Below are positions 9,820 through 18,519 of a stretch of 64,000 bases of DNA, one piece after another. Source of the stretch: Pontibaca methylaminivorans (lineage in GTDB: Bacteria; Pseudomonadota; Alphaproteobacteria; Rhodobacterales; Rhodobacteraceae); contig NZ_FTPS01000003.1 in NCBI RefSeq assembly GCF_900156525.1, forward strand, positions 18,015 through 82,014, given 5' to 3'. Under the pieces are notes generated by a model. It searched no databases. It was not told the DNA's origin and was given only the letters and a program-made list of their open reading frames with translations. Numbering within the stretch: the first letter of the stretch is position 1; every line of letters begins with the position of its first letter. The position numbers were made by a program, and so were the translations under genes.

Positions 9820-10131
9820 TCAGGCGGGGCGGCAGACCTGTTCCGCGAGGTTCGCATAGCCGCGGTAGCGCTGCCAGAGCTCCGCGTCGCGTCGCCGGTT
9901 CGACTGGCGCAGTTTCTGTGCCTTGTCGGGCTTGTTGAAGAACCGGGCGACGCGGCGGTGGTCCGAGCGCTTCAGCGTGGTGTCGGCGAGGGATTGCAGA
10001 CAACCGCAGAGCTGGGAAGTGGCCGCGGCCCGGGCCGATTGGCGGCAGGCCCGGTCGATCGGGCCGGCAAGGACGGGCTCTGCCAGGATGAGGGCACCGA
10101 AGACCAGGGTGCCGGAGAGGAATCTTTTCAT
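9820..10131 (-). CDS. Small secreted cysteine-containing protein, function unknown
   Basis: A 103-residue protein with a clear Sec signal peptide (MKRFLSGTLVFGALILAEPVLA, cleavage before GPIDRAC). The mature part has four cysteines: one near the start, a CxC pair (LCGCLQ), and one four residues from the end (QVCRPA). It is rich in Arg. The CxC-centred layout recurs in the secreted protein at 15964-16443, suggesting a shared family. Family function is unknown to me; disulfide-stabilised periplasmic or exported location is inferred. ATG 10131 is chosen because the signal peptide begins there. It is divergent from lepA. Confidence 0.75.
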   Translation of the reverse strand: MKRFLSGTLVFGALILAEPVLAGPIDRACRQSARAAATSQLCGCLQSLADTTLKRSDHRRVARFFNKPDKAQKLRQSNRRRDAELWQRYRGYANLAEQVCRPA

Positions 10132-10282
10132 GGTCTGCCTCGATGAAGGGTCCGATTCGAACGCTGTCGTTTTGGGCCGATCATGCCGCGAAGCGGGGCC
10201 GATGCAAACCGCTTGCTGCGCTGCTGCGCACCATGCAGGGGGCGCTTGACCGTTGCCGCGGTTGCGGACATATCCCGATGTC

Positions 10283-12082
10283 ATGACAGATCTTGCACAT
10301 ATCCGGAACTTTTCGATCGTGGCCCATATCGACCACGGGAAATCGACCCTTGCCGACCGGCTGATCCAGGCGACCGGGACGGTGCAGGACCGCGAGATGA
10401 AGGAGCAGATGCTCGATGCCATGGACATCGAGCGCGAGCGCGGCATCACGATCAAGGCCAACACCGTGCGGATCGACTATCGCGCCGACGATGGCGAGAC
10501 CTACGTGCTGAACCTGATCGACACGCCGGGCCATGTGGACTTTGCCTATGAGGTCTCGCGCTCCATGCGCGCCGTCGAGGGCTCGCTGCTGGTGGTGGAC
10601 AGCACCCAGGGGGTGGAGGCGCAGACCCTCGCCAATGTCTATCAGGCGATCGACGCGGATCACGAGATCGTGCCGGTGCTGAACAAGATCGACCTGCCGG
10701 CGAGCGATTGCGACAAGGTGGCCGGGCAGATCGAGGACGTGATCGGCATCGACGCCCATGACGCGATCCGGGTGAGCGCCAAGACCGGGGAGGGCATCCA
10801 CGAGACGCTTGAGGCGATCGTTCACCGCCTGCCGGCGCCGCGGGGCGACGCGGCCGCGCCGCTTCGGGCGATGCTGGTCGATTCCTGGTATGATGCCTAT
10901 CTCGGCGTCGTGGTCCTGGTGCGGATCATGGACGGCGTCCTGCGCAAGGGCGACCGGGTGCGCATGATGCAGAACGGATCGGTGCACCAGGTGGACCGGA
11001 TCGGCGTTTTCCGCCCCATGATGGCCGTGGTCGATGCGCTCGGCCCGGGCGAGATCGGGTTCCTGACCGCCAGCATCAAGCAGGTCCGCGACACCCGCGT
11101 CGGCGATACCATCACCCATGAGAAGCGCGGCTGCGACACGCCGCTGCCCGGGTTCAAGCCCAGCCAGCCTGTGGTGTTCTGCGGCCTCTTCCCGGTCGAT
11201 TCGGCCGAGTTCGAGGATCTGCGCGAGGCGATCGAGAAACTGGCGCTGAACGATGCCTCGTTCAGTTCCGAGATGGAGACCAGCGCGGCGCTCGGCTTCG
11301 GGTTCCGCTGCGGATTCCTCGGGCTGCTGCATCTCGAGGTGATCCGGGACCGGATCGAGCGGGAATACGACATCGAGCTGATCACCACGGCGCCGAGCGT
11401 CGTGTACCACGTCTTCATGAAGGACGGAGAGGTGATCGAGCTGCACAATCCCGCCGACATGCCGGATCTGACCTATGTCGATCACGTGGAAGAGCCGCGG
11501 ATCCGTGCGACCATACTGGTCCCGGATGAATATCTTGGCGATGTGCTGAAGCTCTGCCAGGACCGGCGGGGGATTCAGCTCGACCTGACCTATGCCGGGC
11601 CCCGGGCGATGGTGGTCTATGACCTGCCCCTGAACGAGGTGGTCTTCGATTTCTACGACCGGCTGAAATCGGTCACCAAGGGCTATGCGAGCTTTGATTA
11701 CCAGCTGACCGAATATCGCGCCGACAACCTGGTCAAGATGTCGGTGCTGGTGAACGAAGAGCCGGTGGATGCGCTGTCCATGCTGGTGCATCGCGATCGC
11801 GCGGAAATGCGCGGCCGGGCCATGGTCGAGAAGCTGAAGGAACTGATCCCCCGCCACATGTTCAAGATCCCGATCCAGGCGGCGATCGGCGGCAAGGTGG
11901 TGGCCCGCGAAACGCTGTCGGCGCTGCGCAAGGACGTGACCGCGAAATGTTACGGCGGCGACGTGTCGCGCAAGAAGAAGCTTCTGGAGAAGCAGAAGAA
12001 GGGCAAGAAGAAGATGCGCCAGTTCGGGCGCGTCGAAATTCCGCAGGAAGCGTTCATCTCGGCGCTGAAGATGGACGAATAG
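10283..12082 (+). CDS. lepA: Elongation factor 4 (LepA), ribosome back-translocase GTPase
   Basis: A 599-residue translational GTPase that acts on ribosomes in initiation and elongation quality control. G1 is [14 protein letters not shown] at residues 13-26, the switch I region [12 protein letters not shown] follows, G3 is DTPGHVDF and G4 NKIDLP. The LepA-specific C-terminal domain ends with the lysine-rich [19 protein letters not shown] segment. An in-frame ATG ten codons upstream at 10253 has no similarity; 10283 gives the standard start [17 protein letters not shown]. Confidence 0.97.
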   Translation: MTDLAHIRNFSIVAHIDHGKSTLADRLIQATGTVQDREMKEQMLDAMDIERERGITIKANTVRIDYRADDGETYVLNLIDTPGHVDFAYEVSRSMRAVEGSLLVVDSTQGVEAQTLANVYQAIDADHEIVPVLNKIDLPASDCDKVAGQIEDVIGIDAHDAIRVSAKTGEGIHETLEAIVHRLPAPRGDAAAPLRAMLVDSWYDAYLGVVVLVRIMDGVLRKGDRVRMMQNGSVHQVDRIGVFRPMMAVVDALGPGEIGFLTASIKQVRDTRVGDTITHEKRGCDTPLPGFKPSQPVVFCGLFPVDSAEFEDLREAIEKLALNDASFSSEMETSAALGFGFRCGFLGLLHLEVIRDRIEREYDIELITTAPSVVYHVFMKDGEVIELHNPADMPDLTYVDHVEEPRIRATILVPDEYLGDVLKLCQDRRGIQLDLTYAGPRAMVVYDLPLNEVVFDFYDRLKSVTKGYASFDYQLTEYRADNLVKMSVLVNEEPVDALSMLVHRDRAEMRGRAMVEKLKELIPRHMFKIPIQAAIGGKVVARETLSALRKDVTAKCYGGDVSRKKKLLEKQKKGKKKMRQFGRVEIPQEAFISALKMDE

Positions 12083-12202
12083 GCCGGAAAATGCGGCCTC
12101 GCGTCAGGTTTCTGCTGCCGTCCGCCTTCGGGCCCGCCGTCGGCAGGCCCGGCGCGTTTTCCGTCCGGTCGGGAGGCGCGGCCCGGCGGGCGCGCGCTCC
12201 CA

Positions 12203-12424
12203 TCAAATGTCGGCGAACTGCGGCGGAGTGATCACGTCGCTTTGGGGCGGCTGGCGCTGCGCGGTCGAGGCGGCCGGCTGACCGGGGCTGTGCATGGATT
12301 GCTGCGCATCCTGCGCCGTTCCGGTCAGGGCACTTCCCGCTTTCTGCAGGTCGCGGCCCGCCCCCTTGGTTGTTTCGCAGGCGGTGAGCGCCAGCAGGGC
12401 GGTTACTGCAAGTAAAACGCGCAT
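12203..12424 (-). CDS. Entericidin-like lipoprotein (longer of a tandem pair)
   Basis: A 73-residue lipoprotein: signal peptide MRVLLAVTALLALTAC with lipobox LTAC, then ETTKGAGRDLQKAGSALTGT, which matches the entericidin A/B pattern (Cys, short acidic/amphipathic helix). Unlike classic ~45-residue entericidins it has an extra Gln/Pro/Ser-rich tail of about 35 residues. In Enterobacteria EcnA/EcnB are small membrane lipoproteins described as an antidote/bacteriolytic pair; that role is not shown here. It has a strong AAGGAG ribosome-binding site. The second entericidin-like gene lies 166 bp upstream on the same strand. Confidence 0.8.
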   Translation of the reverse strand: MRVLLAVTALLALTACETTKGAGRDLQKAGSALTGTAQDAQQSMHSPGQPAASTAQRQPPQSDVITPPQFADI

Positions 12425-12590
12425 TCGACTTGTCTCCTTGGTAAACGGACAGGATCAGTAAGACCGTATCGCACCCGGAGGCAAGCCGTTTGCACCGCGC
12501 CCCTGCCCAGGCGGGATGCCATGGGCGAGAGGCCGCGCGTTGCCATCCGCGGGGCCGGATGATCCGGCCCCCGGACGGCCGATGGTCACG

Positions 12591-12737
12591 TCAGGACGCT
12601 TCTTCGGCTTCCTGCGAAATGCCCGAGCCGAGGGTTTCGACATCCTCGCCAAAGCCCTTGGTGGTTTCGCATGCAGCCAGGGCAAACAGCGCCACGCAGA
12701 GCAGGGACAGGGCCGGCAGTGAAAGACGTGTGGTCAT
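12591..12737 (-). CDS. Entericidin-like lipoprotein (short)
   Basis: A 48-residue lipoprotein. The signal peptide MTTRLSLPALSLLCVALFAL ends in lipobox LAAC, followed by ETTKGFGEDVETLGSGISQE and an acidic tail. This is close to the entericidin EcnA/EcnB consensus in length and composition. ATG 12737 has a good site (GGAGG, 8 nt upstream). Together with the longer paralogue at 12203-12424 it forms a tandem pair; both mature proteins begin CETTKG. Confidence 0.78.
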   Translation of the reverse strand: MTTRLSLPALSLLCVALFALAACETTKGFGEDVETLGSGISQEAEEAS

Positions 12738-13355
12738 GATCGAACCTCCAGTTGAAAAGCGATAAGGCAACGCGCGACCCGGCCCTTCGGTTCCGCGAGG
12801 GCGGGGCGGGGACTGATTCGTGCAGCTTGTTGCGCCGGTTGCCGGTGGAGAGCGCCGCCGCTCCGGTTGCGGCGGAGCTTGGTTCGGGGCTCGCCGGTCG
12901 GGCTGGCGTGGGAGTGCTGTGGGGCACCGGGATTGCCTTCGCCGATTAACGCGGCGCCGGATTGCGCTGTGTCGGCCGCGTTACAGCGGTGGTGGCACCG
13001 CCTGCCGGCAAGGATTGCATTGCACCGGCTTCGCCGCGCCGCTGCGCTGACTGCGTTGCACTGCCGTCCCTAGCTTGATCCGGTCGCATTGCGGCCAGTA
13101 TCCGCGACTGAACGGCGATTCCGTGACAGATCAGATGATCAATCAGGTCGCACTGTGATGGGCGGGTGCGCAAGCATTCGGTTCTTGCGGCGGCCGCCAG
13201 CCGCGAACGGATTGTGCCGCCACGCATGAACACGGATTCTGCCACCTTGGCGATACCCGCTGCGCGGCAGCCCGGTGCAAGAACGGAGATAAGAACCGGC
13301 GCCGGTTGCCTGTCGTCTTGTCGCCCGCCCCGAGGGAGCGGTGAGTGGCCCCTTG
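12738..13355. other. Intergenic stretch without a recognisable gene
   Basis: About 620 bp between the entericidin-like gene and the small membrane protein. Long frames on both strands read as low-complexity Arg/Ala/Pro/Gly text with no start context or family resemblance, as expected by chance in GC-rich DNA. No clear RNA gene, repeat or terminator was recognised. Confidence 0.5.
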
Positions 13356-13553
13356 CTACACGATCGCCTTGTGATGCCGCGCGACCGCGATCTTTCGCGG
13401 GCCGCGAAGCAGGGACAGCATGACGCTGATGCCGAAGCCGACCCAGAGCCCTGCCGTATAGGACGCAAGCGCCAGCCACATCCCGGCACCGAACGTGACA
13501 GAGAGGATGCAGGCGGCGAAACCGGCAAGAACAGCGACGACAAGATGACTCAT
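13356..13553 (-). CDS. Small membrane protein, function unknown
   Basis: A 65-residue protein with two hydrophobic segments (about residues 4-20 and 24-48), separated by a short turn, and a basic C-terminus (RGPRKIAVARHHK). The frame runs further upstream, but ATG 13553 sits behind a strong GGAGG site spaced 9 nt (GGAGGAAAAATATA), and the region before it has no coding character. No family was recognised. A two-helix inner-membrane protein with the positive tail in the cytoplasm is inferred. Confidence 0.6.
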   Translation of the reverse strand: MSHLVVAVLAGFAACILSVTFGAGMWLALASYTAGLWVGFGISVMLSLLRGPRKIAVARHHKAIV

Positions 13554-13954
13554 TATATTTTTCCTCCCACTATTGGCATCGCCGCAGCCGGGCTGTCCTG
13601 GACGTGCAGGCGACGTCCGCGCCAGAATGGCGCCCGAGTGTTTACAAAATGTTAAATCGGCAACGACCATCACATTAACCCTGTCTTTCCGCACAGCGGA
13701 TCCCTGCATCCTCATCCGCAGGAATTGGGCGAGTCTCGGCCCATCCGCGACGATGACATGCGCCTGATTCCGCCCAGTGACCGGTTATCGTGCCGAATCC
13801 GGATCAGGTGCCGTCAGAATCAGGAATAGCAACGCAATCTGGCAAGAATTCGGGAAAAGCGGGCCGGATCATGCGGAAATCATGGCGCAACACGCCCGGA
13901 TTGTGGCGCTCGCAGGGCTGCCCGCATTGCGGGGAGCGCGCGCAAGAGCCGCGG
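13554..13954. other. Intergenic stretch without a recognisable gene
   Basis: About 400 bp between the small membrane protein start and the stop of the alpha/beta hydrolase, both on the minus strand. It contains a less GC-rich patch (TTTACAAAATGTTAAATCGG near 13640) that could hold the promoter of the small membrane gene. No gene or hairpin of note was seen. Confidence 0.4.
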
Positions 13955-14725
13955 TCAGGCGTCCAGAAAGCTGCGGATCACCGCTTCGAAGGCGCGCGGC
14001 TGATCCGCATGCAGCCAGTGACCGGCCTCGTGCAGCCGGACGATGCGGGCGCCGGGAAACAGGCGGCGGATCAGGGGGCGGTGCTCGGGCAGGATGTAAT
14101 CCGAATGCTCGCCGGCAATGAACAGCGCCGGCCCGTCCCAATGCGCATCGAGTGCGGGAAAGCCCAGTATCTGCGGCATCGCCGCGGCCAGCGCATCTAG
14201 ATTGAAGCGCCAGCGCCGCTCCCGCAGGTCGAGCGACTGGGTAAAGAAGCTCTGCAGCTGGCGCCCGATTCCGGCCTCGGCCAACTGTGCCGCCGCATCC
14301 GTGCGCCGTTCGACCCGGGAAAGATCGACACCCCGCATCGCCTCGATATTGTGGATCTGGCTGTGGCCATAGGCGACCGGGGCGATATCCGCGACGACCA
14401 GGCGCCGCAGCAGGTCGGGGCGGGTCAGCGCCAGCATCATGGCAGCCTTGCCGCCCATGGAATGTCCAAGCACATCGGCCCGCCCGCCCTGGTCCGCACA
14501 GCGCAGCGCGATCACCTCGGCCATGTCCGCGGCCATGTCCGCATAGCTGTGATCGTTATGCCATGGGCTGTCGCCGTGATTGCGCATGTCGAGCGCGAGA
14601 ACCTGCCGCCGGTCGGAAAGGCGCCTGGCGATCACACCCCAGTTGCGGGCCGATCCGAACAGGCCGTGGGCGATGACGAGCGGCGCCCGCTCGGACGGCT
14701 CTCCGTGGGTGATGACGTTCAGCAT
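13955..14725 (-). CDS. Alpha/beta-fold hydrolase (YbfF-type esterase)
   Basis: A 256-residue cytoplasmic alpha/beta hydrolase. The oxyanion-hole motif HGLFGSARNWG is at residues 20-30, the nucleophile elbow GHSMGG near residue 96, the acid in the GEHSDYI region, and the catalytic histidine in EAGHWLHAD near residue 237. This arrangement and length match the YbfF/ABHD11-type acyl esterases. The natural substrate is unknown. The frame could extend upstream to 14929 over the tRNA region; ATG 14725 follows GGAGG and begins at the beta-strand core. Confidence 0.88.
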   Translation of the reverse strand: MLNVITHGEPSERAPLVIAHGLFGSARNWGVIARRLSDRRQVLALDMRNHGDSPWHNDHSYADMAADMAEVIALRCADQGGRADVLGHSMGGKAAMMLALTRPDLLRRLVVADIAPVAYGHSQIHNIEAMRGVDLSRVERRTDAAAQLAEAGIGRQLQSFFTQSLDLRERRWRFNLDALAAAMPQILGFPALDAHWDGPALFIAGEHSDYILPEHRPLIRRLFPGARIVRLHEAGHWLHADQPRAFEAVIRSFLDA

Positions 14726-14914
14726 GCAACCTCCGATCCGGGAAGGGCCTCCGCCGCCGTTCCCACCGCCGTTCCGCCGGCGCGCCGCTGTCATGTTCCA
14801 CGCGGCCGCGGCGCGCGCAAATCCCTTTACCGCCGGGGATATTCTCTGTAGGTCATCGGTCGGCCCGGCCCGGCGGAACCCGACCGCCCGCGAACCGGTC
14901 CGGCACCGGCCTGC

Positions 14915-14991
14915 GGCCCCGTAGCTCAACGGGATAGAGCAAGCGCCTTCTAAGCGCTAGGTTGGGGGTTCGAGTCCTCCCGGGGTCGCCA
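14915..14991 (+). tRNA. tRNA-Arg (anticodon TCT)
   Basis: A 77-nt cloverleaf with encoded CCA. The acceptor GGCCCCG pairs with CGGGGTC (one G-T pair), discriminator G. D arm GCTC/GAGC; anticodon stem AGCGC/GCGCT around loop CTTCTAA (anticodon TCT); T arm GGGGG/CCTCC with TTCGAGT. It reads AGA codons, rare in GC-rich genomes. The final 11 bases recur at 17291-17301. Confidence 0.95.
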
Positions 14992-15093
14992 TCGCTCCAT
15001 TTTTCATGATTTCACGGCACGTGGCTCTGTCCGGGATCAAGCTGACGCTCGACCGGATTTACACGGAGATGCGCGGCGGATGCGGATCGCAGA

Positions 15094-15339
15094 TCACCTC
15101 GCGCTGTCCAGCAGCCGCAACAACTCCCGCTCGATCGTGTCCAGTGCGTCGTGATCGCCGTCGCGCGCGGCCGTGATTGCGGTCTGCAGCCGCTCCCACG
15201 AGGGGTGATCGTCGGCAATCAGGCGTCCGTCCATATGCGCCACGGTCAGCACATGTGAATAGACGACGCGGTAGGCCGGGCGCCGAATGGCCCGGTCGCG
15301 CATGTCGCAGAGTCGCTTGTAGAGCCGGAGGGTGGTCAT
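15094..15339 (-). CDS. Hypothetical protein
   Basis: An 81-residue, mostly helical protein (MTTLRLYKRLCDMRDRAIRR at the start, acidic/Leu-rich ERELLRLLDSAR at the end). Composition is balanced and protein-like rather than shadow-like, but no domain was recognised and ATG 15339 lacks a strong ribosome-binding site; an in-frame ATG exists further upstream at 15456. It lies just downstream of the tRNA on the opposite strand. Treated as possible rather than certain. Confidence 0.45.
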   Translation of the reverse strand: MTTLRLYKRLCDMRDRAIRRPAYRVVYSHVLTVAHMDGRLIADDHPSWERLQTAITAARDGDHDALDTIERELLRLLDSAR

Positions 15340-15563
15340 GCGGCGATAGATAGGCACGCCGCGCGCCCCGCCAAGGGTTGCTCCGATCGTCAAACCGTTG
15401 TGGAGGTGCAGATGGCCGCCAGAAAACACGTGAAGGGGGCATTCAGGAAGCGCCAAAACATCTGATGCGCCCGCTTGTGAGTCCTGTCCACGGTTTTCTT
15501 CTCGGGGCGCAAGACGCTCCGGGCGGGCGAGCGTGGACCGGCACAGCGGCCTGATCTTTGCTG

Positions 15564-15749
15564 TCAGGGCTCTGCTTTCTCGTCACCATGGCCAGGCCGG
15601 GCCCGATCATCGCTGTCCGCAGCGTCCGGCCGGGCGCAGCCGCGCGATGCCGGCCACTCCTGTGGCTTGTGGCCGGTCCCCTCGTGCTTGCCCTGACTGT
15701 TCTCGCGATCCGGGGTCGTGGCGGGATTGTCCCGTCGTGGATTGGACAT
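15564..15749 (-). CDS. Small hydrophilic hypothetical protein (uncertain)
   Basis: A possible 61-residue product beginning MSNPRRDNPATTPDRENSQG, very hydrophilic (Lys/Glu/Gly/Pro/His), with no membrane or signal segment. ATG 15749 has a usable AAAAGGTG site. An overlapping frame on the other strand (15558-15857) encodes a hydrophobic stretch instead, so which, if either, is real is unclear. Confidence 0.3.
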   Translation of the reverse strand: MSNPRRDNPATTPDRENSQGKHEGTGHKPQEWPASRGCARPDAADSDDRARPGHGDEKAEP

Positions 15750-15963
15750 GTCAGCACCTTTTGGAAGCAAACCGGCGACGGTGGCCGATGTTCCGAAAGG
15801 GAACACTTCCGCGTTCGCCGGACTGAAAACAGTCCGCCCCGCGCAGAGGGGTGGTGATTTGCCCGAACCAGGCATCCTGCAGCTTCGGAATCAGTTGATT
15901 GCGCCGGACAGAAGCGCATCCTGAAATTCTGGCGGCGTTGCCTGTTGGGTGGGGGATATCCCG

Positions 15964-16443
15964 ATGTCTGCATTTCCGAATTTCTCGACCAAAGCCTCAA
16001 AAGTCCGGGTCGTATCGACCGTCATCCTCTTTTTCTGTGCGGCATCTACGATACAGGCCCAGGAGATCACACTGACGGAACGAGCAGCCGAGGCTTATCA
16101 GCTGTGCAGCACGAATTCGCATCTGGACGGGCTTGATTGCAACTGCATCGCGCAAGGGTTCATGGCCTTCGATGCGAAGCAGCCGGAAAATTCCGTGGTG
16201 AATATCTTTGATGAATTCATGCGCACGGACATCACGGAATGCGTTGTACCGGAGAAGATTCGGGCGAAGGCGGTCGGGCGATGCATGGAAGCGGTGCCCT
16301 ATGGGCGGGTGCCAAACAGCCGCAACCTCAGCGAGGAGGAGCTATGTTCATGCATTGGCGACGAGGCGCTGAAAGAGGCACTGGCCGGCAACCCGGTTGG
16401 CGCGGGGCTCTCGAGCGCCGCCATACTGGCCTGTGGCACATGA
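15964..16443 (+). CDS. Secreted cysteine-containing protein, function unknown
   Basis: A 159-residue protein with an N-terminal signal (VRVVSTVILFFCAASTIQAQ, processed near AQAQ-EI). The mature region has a C-x12-CxC core (QLCSTN... LDCNCIAQG) and further cysteines spaced through the C-terminal half (ECVVP, GRCMEA, LCSCIG, LACGT), giving two CxC motifs. The first half resembles the smaller secreted protein at 9820-10131. Base composition is less GC-rich than neighbours. ATG 15964 or 15949 are both possible. Function is unknown; disulfide-rich periplasmic location is inferred. Confidence 0.65.
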   Translation: MSAFPNFSTKASKVRVVSTVILFFCAASTIQAQEITLTERAAEAYQLCSTNSHLDGLDCNCIAQGFMAFDAKQPENSVVNIFDEFMRTDITECVVPEKIRAKAVGRCMEAVPYGRVPNSRNLSEEELCSCIGDEALKEALAGNPVGAGLSSAAILACGT

Positions 16444-16768
16444 GCGGCAAATAGCATGACCTGAGCCGCGGCGCCGGTCCGCCGCGAGCGGATGCCCGGC
16501 CGGGGGCAGGGGGCTTCATCCTGCCCGCCCGGACGCGGCCTTTAGCCCGGATGTAACCACGCCCGCGCCGTGGACACAGGGATGAGCACCAGGCTGCAAG
16601 GCCCGTCGTTTCCCCGGCCCGGCATCTGAAACCGGTCCGCGTTCATGATGTGAACTTCCTCCGGTCTGTTTCCGCCGCCGGTCTTGTCGTGTGAGCCGTC
16701 ATCGCCTGTGCCCCATGTCCACTGCCCGGCTTGTTCAGAAGAATGCGGACTGCTATGGTCATTTTCGC
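16444..16768. other. Upstream region of the guanidinium exporter, no gene seen
   Basis: About 325 bp between the secreted protein gene and the riboswitch. Frames here are short or shadow-like. The promoter that drives the riboswitch-controlled exporter is presumably in the last 100 bp, but no clear -35/-10 pair could be assigned. Confidence 0.4.
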
Positions 16769-16812
16769 GAGGACGACCTCCCTCTGCGGGCAGATTGGCC
16801 GGGACGACCCGG
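16769..16812 (+). promoter_or_regulatory. Guanidine-II (mini-ykkC) riboswitch
   Basis: Two hairpins with identical ACGA loops: P1 GAGG-ACGA-CCTC at 16769-16780 and P2 CCGGG-ACGA-CCCGG at 16799-16812, joined by an 18-nt linker. Paired stem-loops with ACGR tetraloops are the defining feature of the guanidine-II class. In the known mechanism guanidinium bound at both loops promotes a loop-loop contact that frees the ribosome-binding site. The Shine-Dalgarno AAGGGA (16825-16830) lies just downstream, followed by the gdx start. The downstream gene identity supports the assignment independently. Confidence 0.9.
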
Positions 16813-16836
16813 TTGACCTGAACGAAGGGAATGGTC

Positions 16837-17151
16837 ATGGCTTGGATTTACTTGGGTTTCGCTGGCCTCCTCGAGATCATCTGGGCGTTCTATATGAAGA
16901 AGTCCGAGGGCTTTTCGTTGATTGCGCCCAGCGTCGTCACGATCGTTACGATGATCGGCAGCTTCGCACTTCTCTCCGCTGCAATGCGATCCTTGCCGCT
17001 AGGCACTGCTTATACCGTCTGGACGGGGATCGGCGCGGTCGGGGCCTTTACGGTAGGCATCGTTGTGCTCGGAGAGGCTGCCAGCCTGTCGCGCCTTCTC
17101 GCCGCCGCGCTCATTGTGAGCGGGATCGTGATCATGAAGCTTTCCAGCTGA
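16837..17151 (+). CDS. gdx: Guanidinium exporter Gdx (SugE-type small multidrug resistance protein)
   Basis: A 104-residue four-helix SMR protein that works as an antiparallel dimer, exporting guanidinium in exchange for protons. The essential membrane glutamate is E13 in AGLLEIIWAF. The Gdx-type pattern continues with LPLGTAYTVWTGIGAVGAF and LGEAASLSRLLAAALIVSGI. ATG 16837 is preferred over ATG 16831 because the Shine-Dalgarno AAGGGA directly abuts 16831 and gives a 6-nt spacer to 16837, and because MAWIYLG matches the family N-terminus. The guanidine-II riboswitch immediately upstream strongly favours Gdx rather than a polyaromatic-cation (Qac) exporter. Confidence 0.95.
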   Translation: MAWIYLGFAGLLEIIWAFYMKKSEGFSLIAPSVVTIVTMIGSFALLSAAMRSLPLGTAYTVWTGIGAVGAFTVGIVVLGEAASLSRLLAAALIVSGIVIMKLSS

Positions 17152-17290
17152 CAATGAAGACTATTTGCCCGATGTCATCCTCTGGACGGGCGTGTCCGCC
17201 GCGGCGGGTGACCGCGTGGTTCGCCATTATATTGGGAACGATGCGGGCGAGATATTCCACCTTTCGGAGAAGCTGAATTTACCCCCTTCT

Positions 17291-17301
17291 CGGGGTCGCC
17301 A
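17291..17301 (+). repeat. Copy of the tRNA-Arg 3' end
   Basis: CGGGGTCGCCA, identical to the last 11 bases of tRNA-Arg (14981-14991) in the same orientation. The two copies bracket about 2.3 kb carrying hypotheticals, a less GC-rich secreted protein gene and gdx. It could be a relic attachment-site duplication or coincidence; no integrase lies between them. Confidence 0.35.
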
Positions 17302-17384
17302 AGGCGGGCAGGGCGCGGGGTCGCGATATTATCCGTGCGCCGGGTTTCCGCCCGGCGGAGCAGGTGGGGCCGGGGGTGCGAGGC

Positions 17385-18347
17385 TCAGGCGGCGAGCGTC
17401 GCGGCTCCCATGTCGAGGTATTTGCGGCGCCGCTGTTTCATGAGCGCGGTGCCCTTGTGGTCCGCGAGGTCGCCGAGCATCTCGGCGATGACCGTGCCGA
17501 CGGCGTCGATGGCCTCGGTGCCGGCGCGATGGGCCGCGCCGCGCGGCTCCGGGATGATCCGGTCGATCACGCCGAGCTTTTTCAGATCCTGGGCGGTCAG
17601 GCGCATGGCGGCGGCGGCCTCGCGCATCTTTTCGGCGTCCTTCCACAGGATCGAGGCGCAGCCCTCGGGCGTGATCACCGAATAGACCGAATGTTCAAGC
17701 ATCGCCACGCGGTCCGCGCTCGCCAGCGCCACCGCGCCGCCCGAGCCGCCCTCGCCGATGATCACGCTGACGAGCGGCACCGGGATCTGCAGGCAGGTCT
17801 CGATCGAGCGTGCGATCGCCTCGGCCTGGCCGCGTTCCTCGGCTCCCTTGCCGGGATAGGCGCCGGGCGTGTCCACGAGGGTGATGACGGGAAGGCCGAA
17901 GCGCCCGGCCATCTGCATCAGGCGGATCGCCTTGCGGTAACCCTCGGGCCGGGCCATGCCGAAGTTATGTTCGATCCGCGACCGGGTGTCATGGCCCTTT
18001 TCCTGGCCGATCACCATGACCGGGCGGTCGTGGAACCGCGCAAGCCCGCCCATCACCGCGAGATCCTCGGCAAAGTTGCGGTCGCCCGCGAGCGGCGTGA
18101 ATTCGTCGAAAAGGCGGTCGATATAAGCGCCGCAATGGGGCCGTTCGGGGTGCCGGGCGACCTGGCATTTCTGCCAGGGCGAAAGGTTGTCGTAGAGCTC
18201 GTCGAGCATCGACGCCGCCTTGGAATCGAGCGCGGCGGCCTCGTCCTCGACATTCATTCCCTCGTTGCGCCGCGCAAGGGCGCGCAATTCCTCGGCCTTG
18301 CCCTCGATCTCGGCCAGGGGTTTTTCAAAGTCGAGATAATGTGTCAT
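17385..18347 (-). CDS. accA: Acetyl-CoA carboxylase carboxyltransferase subunit alpha
   Basis: A 320-residue alpha subunit; with AccD it transfers the carboxyl group from biotin to acetyl-CoA, giving malonyl-CoA for fatty-acid synthesis. Characteristic segments: the N-terminal [14 protein letters not shown], the crotonase-type core [49 protein letters not shown] and the oxyanion [15 protein letters not shown], then [18 protein letters not shown] 18347 has GGAG 8-11 nt upstream; an ATG four codons earlier is possible. It is divergent from the dipeptide epimerase gene. accD is not in the window. Confidence 0.97.
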   Translation of the reverse strand: MTHYLDFEKPLAEIEGKAEELRALARRNEGMNVEDEAAALDSKAASMLDELYDNLSPWQKCQVARHPERPHCGAYIDRLFDEFTPLAGDRNFAEDLAVMGGLARFHDRPVMVIGQEKGHDTRSRIEHNFGMARPEGYRKAIRLMQMAGRFGLPVITLVDTPGAYPGKGAEERGQAEAIARSIETCLQIPVPLVSVIIGEGGSGGAVALASADRVAMLEHSVYSVITPEGCASILWKDAEKMREAAAAMRLTAQDLKKLGVIDRIIPEPRGAAHRAGTEAIDAVGTVIAEMLGDLADHKGTALMKQRRRKYLDMGAATLAA

Positions 18348-18480
18348 CAGCCGCTCCATGGTTTGGCGATATATGCCGCGGGGGGGGCGTCATTGCAATG
18401 CTTGCGACCTCGCCCGAGGGCGCGTGGCCACGACGGCGCCCTTGCTTCGGCCTTTGGGACGGCTTGCGCGGGCGGGAGCC

Positions 18481-18512
18481 TTCGGCGAGGATATTTCCGG
18501 CCAGAAGAAGGA
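18481..18512 (+). repeat. Dispersed intergenic repeat, copy 3
   Basis: TTCGGCGAGGATATTTCCGG then CCAGAAGAAGGA, nearly identical to copy 4 at 28331. Its 3' end supplies the AAGGAG Shine-Dalgarno (18508-18513) of the following dipeptide epimerase gene. Confidence 0.7.
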
Positions 18513-18519
18513 GCGGGTG

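Noticed and set aside
10181..11857. A 558-codon open frame opposite lepA
   Set aside because: Mirror of a conserved gene; composition dominated by His/Asp/Arg/Gln from reversed codons.
12946..13479. A 177-codon frame in the intergenic stretch
   Set aside because: No ribosome-binding site, no domains and shadow-like composition; partly overlaps the supported small membrane gene.
14836..14856. GGGGATATTCTCTG upstream of the tRNA, considered as a fifth repeat copy
   Set aside because: Shares only GGGATATT with the family and lacks CCAGAAGA.
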